Shown: positions 12,711 to 25,700 of the stretch, one piece after another | Layout of the letters: each line of letters starts with the position of its first letter | Numbering within the stretch: position 1 is the first letter of the stretch | Assembly: GCF_910592395.1 (NCBI RefSeq) | Contig: NC_088311.1 | Coordinates: forward strand, 25,388,646 to 25,452,645 | DNA from: Lineus longissimus | Taxonomy: Eukaryota; Nemertea; Pilidiophora; Heteronemertea; Lineidae | Reading direction: 5' to 3' | Length of the DNA: 64,000 nucleotides | Notes under the pieces: generated by a model | Seen by the model: only the letters and a program-made list of their open reading frames with translations | Told to the model about the DNA's origin: nothing | Database searches by the model: none | Program-made: the position numbers and the translations under genes

Positions 12711-15700
12711 TGACCAAGAAGGTGTAGTCATACTGTCAGGAAGACAATCTTTGACCAAGAAGGTGTAGTCATACTGTCAGGAAGACAATCTTTGACCAAG
12801 AAGATGTAGTCATACTGTCAGGAAGACAATCTTTGACCAAGAAGGTGTAGTCATACTGTCAGGAAGACAATCTTTGACCAAGAAGATGTAGTCATACTGT
12901 CAGGAAGACAATCTTTGACCAAGAAGGTGTAGTCATACTGTCAGGAAGACAATCTTTGACCAAGAAGATGTAGTCATACTGTCAGGAAGACAATCTTTGA
13001 ACAAGAAGGTGTAGTCATACTGTCAGGAAGACAATCTTTGACCAAGAAGGTGTAGTCATACTGTCAGGAAGACAATCTTTGACCAAGAAGATGTTGTCAT
13101 ACTGTCAGGAAGACAATCTTTGACCAAGAAGATGTAGTCATACTGTCAGGAAGACAATCTTTGACCAAGAAGATGTAGTCATACTGTCAGGAAGACAATC
13201 TTTGAACAAGAAGGTGTAGTCATACTGTCAGGAAGACAATCTTTGACCAAGAAGATGTAGTCATACTGTCAGGAAGACAATCTTTGACCAAGAAGGTGTA
13301 GTCATACTGTCAGGAAGACAATCTTTGACCAAGAAGATGTAGTCATACTGTCAGGAAGACAATCTTTGAACAAGAAGGTGTAGTCATACTGTCAGGAAGA
13401 CAATCTTTGACCAAGAAGATGTAGTCATACTGTCAGGAAGACAATCTTTGACCAAGAAGGTGTAGTCATACTGTCAGGAAGACAATCTTTGACCAAGAAG
13501 GTGTAGTCATACTGTCAGGAAGACAATCTTTGACCAAGAAGATGTTGTCATACTGTCAGGAAGACAATCTTTGACCAAGAAGGTGTAGTCATACTGTCAG
13601 GAAGACAATCTTTGACCAAGAAGGTGTAGTCATACTGTCAGGAAGACAATCTTTGACCAAGAAGGTGTAGTCATACTGTCAGGAAGACAATCTTTGACCA
13701 AGAAGGTGTAGTCATACTGTCAGGAAGACAATCTTTGAACAAGAAGGTGTAGTCATACTGTCAGGAAGACAATCTTTGACCAAGAAGGTGTAGTCATACT
13801 GTCAGGAAGACAATCTTTGACCAAGAAGGTGTAGTCATACTGTCAGGAAGACAATCTTTGACCAAGAAGGTGTAGTCATACTGTCAGGAAGACAATCTTT
13901 GACCAAGAAGATGTTGTCATACTGTCAGGAAGACAATCTTTGACCAAGAAGGTGTAGTCATACTGTCAGGAAGACAATCTTTGACCAAGAAGGTGTAGTC
14001 ATACTGTCAGGAAGACAATCTTTGACCAAGAAGATGTAGTCATACTGTCAGGAAGACAATCTTTGACCAAGAAGGTGTAGTCATACTGTCAGGAAGACAA
14101 TCTTTGACCAAGAAGGTGTAGTCATACTGTCAGGAAGACAATCTTTGACCAAGAAGGTGTAGTCATACTGTCAGGAAGACAATCTTTGACCAAGAAGGTG
14201 TAGTCATACTGTCAGGAAGACAATCTTTGACCAAGAAGGTATAGTCATACTGTCAGGAAGACAATCTTTGACCAAGAAGATGTAGTCATACTGTCAGGAA
14301 GACAATCTTTGACCAAGAAGGTGTAGTCATACTGTCAGGAAGACAATCTTTGACCAAGAAGATGTTGTCATACTGTCAGGAAGACAATCTTTGACCAAGA
14401 AGGTATAGTCATACTGTCAGGAAGACAATCTTTGACCAAGAAGGTGTAGTCATACTGTCAGGAAGACAATCTTTGACCAAGAAGGTATAGTCATACTGTC
14501 AGGAAGACAATCTTTGACCAAGAAGGTATAGTCATACTGTCAGGAAGACAATCTTTGACCAAGAAGGTGTAGTCATACTGTCAGGAAGACAATCTTTGAC
14601 AAAGAAGGTATAGTCATACTGTCAGGAAGACAATCTTTGACCAAGAAGGTGTAGTCATACTGTCAGGAAGACAATCTTTGACCAAGAAGGTATAGTCATA
14701 CTGTCAGGAAGACAATCTTTGACCAAGAAGATGTAGTCATACTGTCAGGAAGACAATCTTTGACCAAGAAGGTGTAGTCATACTGTCAGGAAGACAATCT
14801 TTGACCAAGAAGGTGTAGTCATACTGTCAGGAAGACAATCTTTGACCAAGAAGGTGTAGTCATACTGTCAGGAAGACAATCTTTGACCAAGAAGGTGTAG
14901 TCATACTGTCAGGAAGACAATCTTTGACCAAGAAGGTGTAGTCATACTGTCAGGAAGACAATCTTTGACCAAGAAGGTGTAGTCATACTGTCAGGAAGAC
15001 AATCTTTGACCAAGAAGATGTAGTCATACTGTCAGGAAGACAATCTTTGACCAAGAAGATGTTGTCATACTGTCAGGAAGACAATCTTTGACCAAGAAGG
15101 TGTAGTCATACTGTCAGGAAGACAATCTTTGACCAAGAAGGTGTAGTCATACTGTCAGGAAGACAATCTTTGACCAAGAAGGTGTAGTCATACTGTCAGG
15201 AAGACAATCTTTGACCAAGAAGGTGTAGTCATACTGTCAGGAAGACAATCTTTGACCAAGAAGGTGTAGTCATACTGTCAGGAAGACAACCTTTGACCAA
15301 GAAGATGTAGTCATACTGTCAGGAAGACAATCTTTGACCAAGAAGATGTTGTCATACTGTCAGGAAGACAATCTTTGACCAAGAAGGTGTAGTCATACTG
15401 TCAGGAAGACAATCTTTGACCAAGAAGGTGTAGTCATACTGTCAGGAAGACAATCTTTGACCAAGAAGGTGTAGTCATACTGTCAGGAAGACAATCTTTG
15501 ACCAAGAAGGTGTAGTCATACTGTCAGGAAGACAACCTTTGACCAAGAAGATGTAGTCATACTGTCAGGAAGACAATCTTTGACCAAGAAGATGTTGTCA
15601 TACTGTCAGGAAGACAATCTTTGACCAAGAAGGTGTAGTCATACTGTCAGGAAGACAATCTTTGACCAAGAAGATGTTGTCATACTGTCAGGAAGACAAT

Positions 15701-17637
15701 CTTTGACCAAGAAGGTGTAGTCATACTGTCAGGAAGACAATCTTTGACCAAGAAGGTGTAGTCATACTGTCAGGAAGACAACCTTTGACCAAGAAGATGT
15801 AGTCATACTGTCAGGAAGACAATCTTTGACCAAGAAGATGTTGTCATACTGTCAGGAAGACAATCTTTGACCAAGAAGGTGTAGTCATACTGTCAGGAAG
15901 ACAATCTTTGACCAAGAAGGTGTAGTCATACTGTCAGGAAGACAATCTTTGACCAAGAAGATGTTGTCATACTGTCAGGAAGACAATCTTTGACCAAGAA
16001 GGTGTAGTCATACTGTCAGGAAGACAATCTTTGACCAAGAAGATGTTGTCATACTGTCAGGAAGACAATCTTTGACCAAGAAGGTGTAGTCATACTGTCA
16101 GGAAGACAATCTTTGACCAAGAAGGTGTAGTCATACTGTCAGGAAGACAATCTTTGACCAAGAAGATGTAGTCATACTGTCAGGAAGACAATCTTTGACC
16201 AAGAAGATGTAGTCATACTGTCAGGAAGACAATCTTTGACCAAGAAGGTGTAGTCATACTGTCAGGAAGACAATCTTTGACCAAGAAGGTGTAGTCATAC
16301 TGTCAGGAAGACAATCTTTGACCAAGAAGGTGTAGTCATACTGTCAGGAAGACAATCTTTGACCAAGAAGGTGTAGTCATACTGTCAGGAAGACAACCTT
16401 TGACCAAGAAGATGTAGTCATACTGTCAGGAAGACAATCTTTGACCAAGAAGGTGTTGTCATACTGTCAGGAAGACAATCTTTGACCAAGAAGATGTTGT
16501 CATACTGTCAGGAAGACAATCTTTGACCAAGAAGGTGTAGTCATACTGTCAGGAAGACAATCTTTGACCAAGAAGGTGTAGTCATACTGTCAGGAAGACA
16601 ATCTTTGACCAAGAAGGTGTAGTCATACTGTCAGGAAGACAACCTTTGACCAAGAAGATGTAGTCATACTGTCAGGAAGACAATCTTTGACCAAGAAGAT
16701 GTTGTCATACTGTCAGGAAGACAATCTTTGACCAAGAAGGTGTAGTCATACTGTCAGGAAGACAATCTTTGACCAAGAAGGTGTAGTCATACTGTCAGGA
16801 AGACAATCTTTGACCAAGAAGGTGTAGTCATACTGTCAGGAAGACAATCTTTGACCAAGAAGATGTTGTCATACTGTCAGGAAGACAATCTTTGACCAAG
16901 AAGGTGTAGTCATACTGTCAGGAAGACAATCTTTGACCAAGAAGGTGTAGTCATACTGTCAGGAAGACAATCTTTGACCAAGAAGGTGTAGTCATACTGT
17001 CAGGAAGACAATCTTTGACCAAGAAGGTGTAGTCATACTGTCAGGAAGACAATCTTTGACCAAGAAGGTGTAGTCATACTGTCAGGAAGACAACCTTTGA
17101 CCAAGAAGATGTAGTCATACTGTCAGGAAGACAATCTTTGACCAAGAAGATGTTGTCATACTGTCAGGAAGACAATCTTTGACCAAGAAGGTGTAGTCAT
17201 ACTGTCAGGAAGACAATCTTTGACCAAGAAGATGTTGTCATACTGTCAGGAAGACAATCTTTGAACAAGAAGGTGAAGTCATACTGTCAGGAAGACAATC
17301 TTTGACCAAGAAGATGTAGTCATACTGTCAGGAAGACAATCTTTGACCAAGAAGATGTAGTCATACTGTCAGGAAGACAATCTTTGACCAAGAAGGTGAA
17401 GTCATACTGTCAGGAAGACAATCTTTGACCAAGAAGATGTAGTCATACTGTCAGGAAGACAATCTTTGACCAAGAAGGTGTAGTCATACTGTCAGGAAGA
17501 CAATCTTTGACCAAGAAGGTATAGTCATACTGTCAGGAAGACAATCTTTGACCAAGAAGGTGTAGTCATACTGTCAGGAAGACAATCTTTGACCAAGAAG
17601 GTATAGTCATACTGTCAGGAAGACAATCTTTGACCAA
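12711..17637. repeat. Large minisatellite, 41-bp unit, about 120 copies
   Basis: The array is 4.9 kb of head-to-tail copies with consensus gaccaagaaggtgtagtcat followed by actgtcaggaagacaatcttt. Copies differ at only a few recurring positions: aaggtg/aagatg/aaggta, gtagtc/gttgtc/gaagtc, gacca/gaaca and aatctt/aacctt. The unit length is not a multiple of three and every frame contains stops, so it is not coding. The aacctt variant recurs at 15290, 15536, 15782, 16397, 16643 and 17094. These spacings are exact multiples of 41, with 246 (six units) three times, which shows higher-order amplification. Confidence 0.98.
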
Positions 17638-20600
17638 AGACCGAATCACCAGCCCCATACTATTAGTATCAGCAGTGAAACACACTATGCCTGAGAGTGA
17701 AGTGTCTTGCCACGAATAAAACCAGCTGATACAATGGGTGAGTTCATATGATCACCATTTTGCTCCGAGGCTTTGCGAAAAAATTCTTGACTCAATGACA
17801 CAATATTCAATTACAAAAAATGTCGAAGTCATGAAGTGTATTTAGTTACATATTAGTTTGAAAAAAATGCTAAACAAAAAAGAAATCGGGATTTCAACTG
17901 AAAGAGACGTTACTTGGTGAAAAGTGCAGTAGCTAGATCATCGGATACGATAAGTCATTTCTCTCGATTCTGGCTGATTTTCCTTGTGGGAGTAATTTCT
18001 ATGTTATTGGTGAGTTTGATATGCTGCGGTTATCTCTCTCTAACAATATGACACAATGGTGATGAAGCCGTGAGATGACACCGATCATACCTGTTACCAA
18101 GTAACGATTAAGGGCCAATTTCTGCAGACGATTTAACAATACCTTCGAACAATTTGACAATATACCACGTAGCAGGAGATACGATTTTCAACATGAATAT
18201 CCCAGTAAGAAGTTAATAGACTGACATAATACCTTCAATGCTGATATGAGTGAAAAATTATGCCGGCGAAGAAATCCAAACCCGCGCTCACAAAACGAGA
18301 ATGTTCATACGATATTGGCACTTTCTTCGACAAGACGTAAGATTGTGCTGAGGGATTTATCAATCTGATTGGCTGCACTACCACAAACTCCGCCCAAATG
18401 ATGAAACATGACCTTCCTAAAGTAACGGCAACTTCTTGTAAAATCAAGCCACCTAATCAGCGTTCGTCGGAATGACAGCGTCTAACAAACAAAGGGTAGA
18501 GGCCCACATGACCTGGCTAATACCGCAGCTTCACGGACTGAATGGGAAGAAGGCTCAGGTGACGGCAAGCCTTTGCTACGCCTTGTCTCTTTTGAGGATC
18601 GAGGGCAAATTCGCTGATGTCAGATAATGTGCAAAAGTTACTATGACCTGGATAACTTGAAAGATATTCAAAGTCTTTAAAGTCGAAGTTGAACACTACT
18701 AAAGGCAGTAAAAGAAGATGACACAGCAATGACAAATATCTCAAATCAAAGCTATTTCACGATAATAATGATATCAGTTGAGAGAAAATCTTTGAGAAAT
18801 AATGATTGATCCAAAAGTTAAATTGCCACTACAGACAATGAAGATGACAAAGACAACTAAATAACCTCTGAAATGAACAAAGCTCCTTTAATGATCAAAC
18901 CAAGATCTATGGTAAAAGACTTATTGACGCAGGATACAGAGGCTTTCACCGATCGTGGTGATACCAGGCCAACCCCCATCCACGATCTATAAGGATGTTC
19001 GGACCTTTGATCTCATGATCATCTCTAGTTATCCCGTTTGAAGTTTAATTGAATTAAAGTTGATTTCTGTCACCGGGAGCTATGTGGTTGGAGGAAGGCA
19101 TATCGTTTACAGAGACAGGTTACATTTCCGCTTGTCTTCTTTGGATTTTTGTTTACAAATTGTTTTGGTGGATAATTTGGATCTCTTTCATTCATTTTTG
19201 ATATTCTAGAAGAACATTCTTCTTTTTATTTTCATTTTTAATATCTGATCTAATATATCAATGATTGGTAGCATTGTTTCTAGAAATGTTCAAGATAATC
19301 ATATTATTTACCAATAGCTAAAGACAGTGAATAAGTTGCTTTTCTTCTTTCTTTCGCATGCTATTTTGCCATACATGTAGGCCTATCTAGGGATTGGATT
19401 GGTGAGAGAGTCAGGGGGTTATGCACATCCGTGGGCCTACACTTTAAGAGTTTCAGTCTACTCCAAACTTCTTTGCCTAGACTGGTTTCCTACCGAGGTC
19501 AGTGTCCCTAATTTTTAAAGATATGATGCAAAAAAGTTGCCTGGTTGCCTAATAGCCTCAGTAGACCAAAGATCAGACCAGATAACGAACATATGAAGAA
19601 TACTTGGTAAGATTACCTTGACAGGTTACAAAAACAGTAAAGATGAGCATAACAAAACATCAGGCAAAAGAGAAAAAATACACATCCCAACTATCAAAGG
19701 CCAAGCACTTGGAGAAAATCATCTAAACTTTGTAAAAAAACTCTGCCGATTCTAAACCCGATCTCCTTTAACCTTAATCTTTTTTCTCCTTATTTACTCA
19801 TCCCTTATATAAGTGTCTCCATTTACTTTTTTCCTAACTTTCTCTGATGTCGTTCTTTTAGAGTAAACCTCAGCTTCCTCTGCAGGATCCGGCACCTTTT
19901 TTGTTGGCCGAGTTTTTATTCTGAGACATTATGTTGTAGGTATCATCAATCAATTCTATTTGCTTTTCTGAAAAGAGGAGCATTTCGAGATGATGCCAGG
20001 CTAGCACTAACAATACCGTTAACTGACCAATTCTTGTACCTTTTCAACCAACAATTTGCAAAAATTTTCTGATAAAAGAAATTTCAGTATTTTTACTTGG
20101 AGAGAATGCAAAAGTTCTTCTGGTTTCACAAATTAAAAAAGCCATTCCTAATTTTTTTTTTCATACTTAGTGCCGAAAAATGCTCTTAAAGTGAGTTTTT
20201 GTTTTGGGTAGGTTTAATTGAACCTCGAGGCAATGCATTACACTGAGAAGTACATGAGGTGAAAACGCTGCAATGTACTACACTATGTACCAAAGTACAA
20301 ATGCTGAGTACCATTTCTTTGGGGTGTTTTCTGATTGGACAAAATTCTCGCCAAGATTTCATTAACTAGTAATTATCAACTGATCCGCACCAATAAAACT
20401 AATATTCCCACAATTTCGACAATCAAACTAATTTCGCTGTTCAAATAGCCCGAAAGGTGCGTAAGAAAACAAACATGGCCAATTGGAGCAGGGAAAATAG
20501 TTGTTTTTCTGAACGCACCAGGTGGCAAACTCTGGACACTCAACTCAAGCATAGAGACTCAATCTCTACTCTAGCCTAGAGACTGAGATCCAAGCATAAC

Positions 20601-22096
20601 TTCATTCAAACTGCTCATTAGTTAACTCAGTATGGCGCATTGTGTAAGATTTAAATTTCACACAAAAAATTCTTGCAGTTGTTAAGTCAAGGTGTGTAGA
20701 GTTGCTGGTGATAACTTTGTATAATATTCTAAACAATGAATTAACAATTGTATCATGTTCTTGGTCGCCTCTGTTGTGGGATATCACAGGTAGAGAAATG
20801 AACAAAGATGGCTGTTCACAAATGAACGTCTTTTTACTGCTAATGGTTGGAAAAGCACCTGAAATTTAGCCAAGGACATCTTCAAAATGAAAAAGTCACC
20901 AAGTACAAATCTGAGCTGAATTTCATGTTATCTTTCAATCAGTGGTCAAACCTTTGCATTATCTTCAAGCCACTGCGATTATTTTTAGACCTGGTGGCAA
21001 TTTATAGAAATCTGCTAAAAACATCCAGAAATGGATTGAAGGAAGACCTGCAGCGAGAGTCTGAGCAAGCCTTTGACAGCTGGAGCCTTGCTGCCATACT
21101 GGACACATTACGGTGTCAAGTTCCAATCCTCCAGGTCACAGACTTCAAACTCTCCAGACCTGCACCCCTTGGCTCCTACGCCCTTCTTTTCATGCCCTCA
21201 CCAATTCTAATCATGTTTGGCAGGGGTTAGCTGCGGAGGTGTTTGAGCATGCGATGTTAATGACAGGGGGTAACGTCTTCCGCGTCATCATCTTTGTCCA
21301 CATGGTGATGTCCGTTGTCTTTGGGCAGCCGAGTGACATGGGAAAGTGTCACAGGTGGGGTGGATCTAGCATAGGATGGAACGGATGGGACAGGGAGCGG
21401 TCAAAATAGGCCCCAGGTCGGCCATGAATAGATGATCAATTGAGCAGAAAATATGCCCGACTTTCCCTTCATTTGTGTTGGTGCTGTTGGTCTTTTATTA
21501 AGAGATGCTTATCAATCAAAGAGCTCAAGAATATTAACCCTCCATAAGAGATTGCGGATTGTTGAGAACTGTGATTTACTGACGGCTCCTGACAAAGGTT
21601 GAGATTAATACTGTCCTTTTAAAGAATAGCATCAGCATCTTATAACTGTCAACCACTTACCACTTACCACTTACCACTTACCACTTACCACTTAGCATTA
21701 TCATCTCGACATATCTGAGCCATTTTTTTGCCAAACTTGACCTTTCCCATATGGATATGTCATCGACAACTGAATCAGTCCCCCAAGGGATGCAAACACC
21801 TTCATCACCAAGCAACGCAGTGTTGTCATTAGGGCTATTAGCGCCATTACCTGCTAGTTCTCCCCAAGGACTACCATCTTCTAGCAGCAAAGACTTATCT
21901 TGCTATAATTACGTTGCATGTTGACTAATTAAATGTTATTCACTTAATTATTGTAATTATCTTTTCGCCGGGGTCTAGGTTTGTGGCCTCACCAGAAGCT
22001 GATTACTACCGTCACCATCCATAATCGATAGACCCAATCATGTAATAACTGGGCTGAGTAGGTCTCTTTCTTCTAGGCCGATTCAATCTATTAGTC
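17638..22096. other. No gene recognised
   Basis: Non-coding AT-rich DNA. The longest frame (20847-21230, plus) has no recognisable domain and no coding-like character. A 7-bp repeat at 21652-21694 is the only distinct structure. Confidence 0.55.
21652..21694. repeat. 7-bp tandem repeat (accactt), about six copies
   Basis: Perfect copies of accactt run head to tail between non-repetitive flanks. It does not resemble any telomeric repeat known to me. Confidence 0.9.
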
Positions 22097-22733
22097 CACC
22101 TCTGAGAGTTCACCTCCGGGAGTTCACCCTAGGCAGCTCTCACCGATTTTACCCGATTTTATGCCGAGCCGAAATTAGTCACCTTCAGACAGTTCACCTC
22201 CGGAAGTTCACCTCCGACAGTTCACCTCCAACAGTTCACCTCCGACAGTTCACCTCCAACAGTTCACCTCCGACAGTTCACCTCCAACAGTTCACCTCCG
22301 GAAGTTCACCTCCGACAGTTCACCTCCGACAGTTCACCTCCGGAAGTTCACCTCCAACAGTTCACCTCCGACAGTTCACCTCCAACAGTTCACCTCCGAC
22401 AGTTCACCTCCAACAGTTCACCTCCGACAGTTCACCTCCAACATTTCACCTCCGGAAGTTCACCTCCGACAGTTCACCTCCAACAGTTCACCTCCGACAG
22501 TTCACCTCCAGCAGTTCACCTCCGACAGTTCACCTCCGACAGTTCACCTCCGACAGTTCACCTCCGGAAGTTCACCTCCGACAGTTCACCTCCGACAGTT
22601 CACCTCCAACAGTTCACCTCCGACAGTTCACCTCCAACAGTTCACCTCCGGAAGTTCACCTCCGACAGTTCACCTCCGACAGTTCACCTCCGACAGTTCA
22701 CCTCCAACAGTTCACCTCCGGAAGTTCACCTCA
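22097..22733. repeat. 14-bp minisatellite with three unit types, about 40 core copies
   Basis: Core 22179-22733. Each unit is ttcacctcc plus one of three endings: gacag, aacag or ggaag. Types gacag and aacag often alternate as a 28-bp dimer, with ggaag interspersed. Diverged copies extend left to about 22097, marking the older edge of the array. Confidence 0.95.
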
Positions 22734-25700
22734 ATGTTTGACTGGTTAAAGTTTTCAAAACTGCACCTCTGATTACTCTAAGCCACAAATTATCACTTTA
22801 AAACAAGATTCAATTTAAAGTGTTTCAATGCGTCCAGGTCACTCATAATGATTTCACCGATTTCAACGTGCCGTCTGTGTGTCCTCGGGGCTTTCTTCCC
22901 TCCGATGTAACTTGATGTGGAATTACCTCGCATATGTCTCGCTAATATTATAATTGCATCTTTGGCAGATTTAATGAGCTTTAATGCGGGGAACAGGTAG
23001 GACATGATTGGGGAATTGAATTTCAACTAAGAAGTTGGACGCCATGCAGATTTCTCTCCTTAATTTTGCCTCAAGATCTCGAGACATTTTTCTTGAAGTA
23101 AAGTCTTTTGTTCTTATAGGGTCAAAAGTGTGTGCATGAAGAGGGTATGTATGTATGGGGTGTTTACATATGCCTGAAATAACTTCAAACTGTCAATGAC
23201 ACTGACACAATGTCACTAAGCTGATAAACCAAATTTGTGCTAAACTGCAGTGGCAGATGAAAGTGCTCATCCCACCTTGGAAGGGAAACACTCCCAGAGA
23301 CATCAAGACAGAAAGAAAAGTCACATTTGTGAACTGCTCAGTGAGAAAAAAGGGTCAATTAGCCTAACCAACCTATACTAACCCCACCAAAACACAGCAA
23401 ACGTGTCCCGCCTGGCCCTGAATGTTGATAAGCCTGGCAAAAGTTCACCCATCAGCCACCGTCAATTCTTGACGGGACTGTGGCCAGGAAACCTACAAAT
23501 CATGCACTTTCCAGAAATTCTGACCAAACTGGCAGCTGGTCTCAAGGAAACTGTGAGAAACTGACCAGAAGTGGTCGAATAAGTGGTGAGTCTGCAGCCG
23601 CGTGGAGCCAGTGGGGACGTTAGGCTCTTTTCTTCATATGAAGGAGATGCTTGCAACTCCTTCAAGCAAGGAATACCTGTCAGAACTCTGATCACAACAA
23701 AAATACCCTTCAGGCATTCAGAGGAGGTGTTTGGAGTTAAGATTTTTGTGTGGGATATTGTGAGAGGCACTTATGATTACTTGATATGGACAATGGGCAT
23801 CTTGTATGGTTTTGTGAGAGTCCAGAAAAGACACCCAAGTTAGAGTTATCGATTGAACCATATTTTAGGTGAGGTAAGGATGATTGGTCGGGTTGTATCC
23901 AGGATAGCTGTGGCAATTTAAAACAAACTCGGATACGCAAATAATCAATAAAAAGACCACGACATTTTCAGCACATCGATCAAAAAACAGATTAAATTCT
24001 CAGAATCACAAAAGAGAGAGTTAACTGCACACTTTTCCCAACACCCACTCACTCACAATTGGACAAAGTAAGATAACACAAAGGCTAATTACCTATTCCT
24101 ATCTAATTAATTAGTACTTAAGACCACAGTTTAAGACAGCTTAAGGATCCATTGTGTCACACTGGATGATGGGACCAAGACAGATGTTTAGAACATGACT
24201 GTAAGATGTGAGACATGTTCGTGGATTAACTGAATTCATGATGGAGGGGACGTGTAAGTGATCCAAGCAAACTCCTAAAACGCTCTTTCTGCATGTCTGG
24301 ACTGGCGCTCACTAAAGATAACTTCGCGATACTATAAACACTACGCATTTTTGACGATATAATTAAAACTATAAAGTTTTACATTTTGAAGCCCCTACAA
24401 TACAATTCGTGTTTGTATCCAGCCTCAAAAAAATGCTGAAAAATTAGGATGGCCAACTAAAATGGTTTACAGTCATCTATTTTATTCCGAATCTTTATAC
24501 AAGAAGAATGGACCACATGACTTTTCAACATAGCCACTCACAAATAAACGTGCACAAAATCAGAGGTAAATCTGAACAAGATTAGCCGGCGATAATGCAT
24601 GAAAAGGGCAGATCATTGAACTGATCTCGTTAGTTTGAGCCATTGTACCGATGATGATGTCACTGAGTCCATAGTTCACAGCCAAGCTAACAAAGCCGCC
24701 CATCGTAAGGACAGCTCACCCAAATCAACCGAATGACATGTACAGGGTACTCGAAGCTCCTCTTGAAGTTGACGATCAAAATAGTATTACCATGTTCTTG
24801 CCAGAAGAGTTCTCCTAGAGTGTTGTGTACATCCTTCACGGGAAGATCATCATCTGTCAGCCAAGGATTGCGGCCCCACAAAACAAGACCAGTGAACAAA
24901 ACAGACAATGCCACATTCACGTTAATTTGGGGCAGTTCTACAATGTTGATTCAAGCTGAACATTGTCAGTCTCAAAAGCCACAGACACAAAAATCCTGTC
25001 TTCGCCGTTTTGACTCAATACAAGACAAGAACCACCCCAGTAATTTAGGACAAAACCTCCATCGGTGAGAGGGACAATGGTTATTGAGAGTGCACAAGTC
25101 CGAGCGTACGGTCAAAATCTGACCCTAAAATAGCAGCGGAATATTTCAGCGGATGACAAGACACCAATCGAAATTCCACAATTTTTCACAAAACACCGCC
25201 AGACCTAGGAATCCTGTTCTTTCACGACAATGGTACAAGTGAGGGCTTCGGAGGGAGGTCTTATTTGAGTGCAGCCTGGCGGCTTGTGGGACAAACAACA
25301 ACAGTGTACAAAGTAGAACAAACAAGCCGGCTGGACACAGCAGGTGATGACAACAAAGTGAGCACACAAGAAGCCGATGGGTGTACCCAAAATGAAATGC
25401 AAGGAGTTTATCTCATGATGAGTGGATATATCCCTATGGGTTGATATCTTTTAATGCAATATGAACTAATCACTTAGACACGAGGTGGTTGGATTTTGAT
25501 CAGAATGCAAGAACACAAACTAAGATGCAGACTTCAGAAACAAAGCAAGTTCATACATTTTCAATTTGTTATTGATTGAGTATTTTGGTTCTCTTCGTAT
25601 CAAGGCTGTGATGTCCCTGGTTGTTTTATATCCCTGTGTCAACACTGCAACATGAGAAGCCATCTAGTGATAAAGAAAGACACCAGCAGCGGTGGCTGCC

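Noticed and set aside
12711-17637. CRISPR-like regularly spaced repeats
   Set aside because: The units are head-to-tail with no unique spacers, no cas genes are present and the context is animal DNA; it is a minisatellite. The same applies to the other arrays.
20847-21230. 127-codon plus-strand frame
   Set aside because: No recognisable domain, no splice context and no coding-like composition; within chance expectation for 64 kb.
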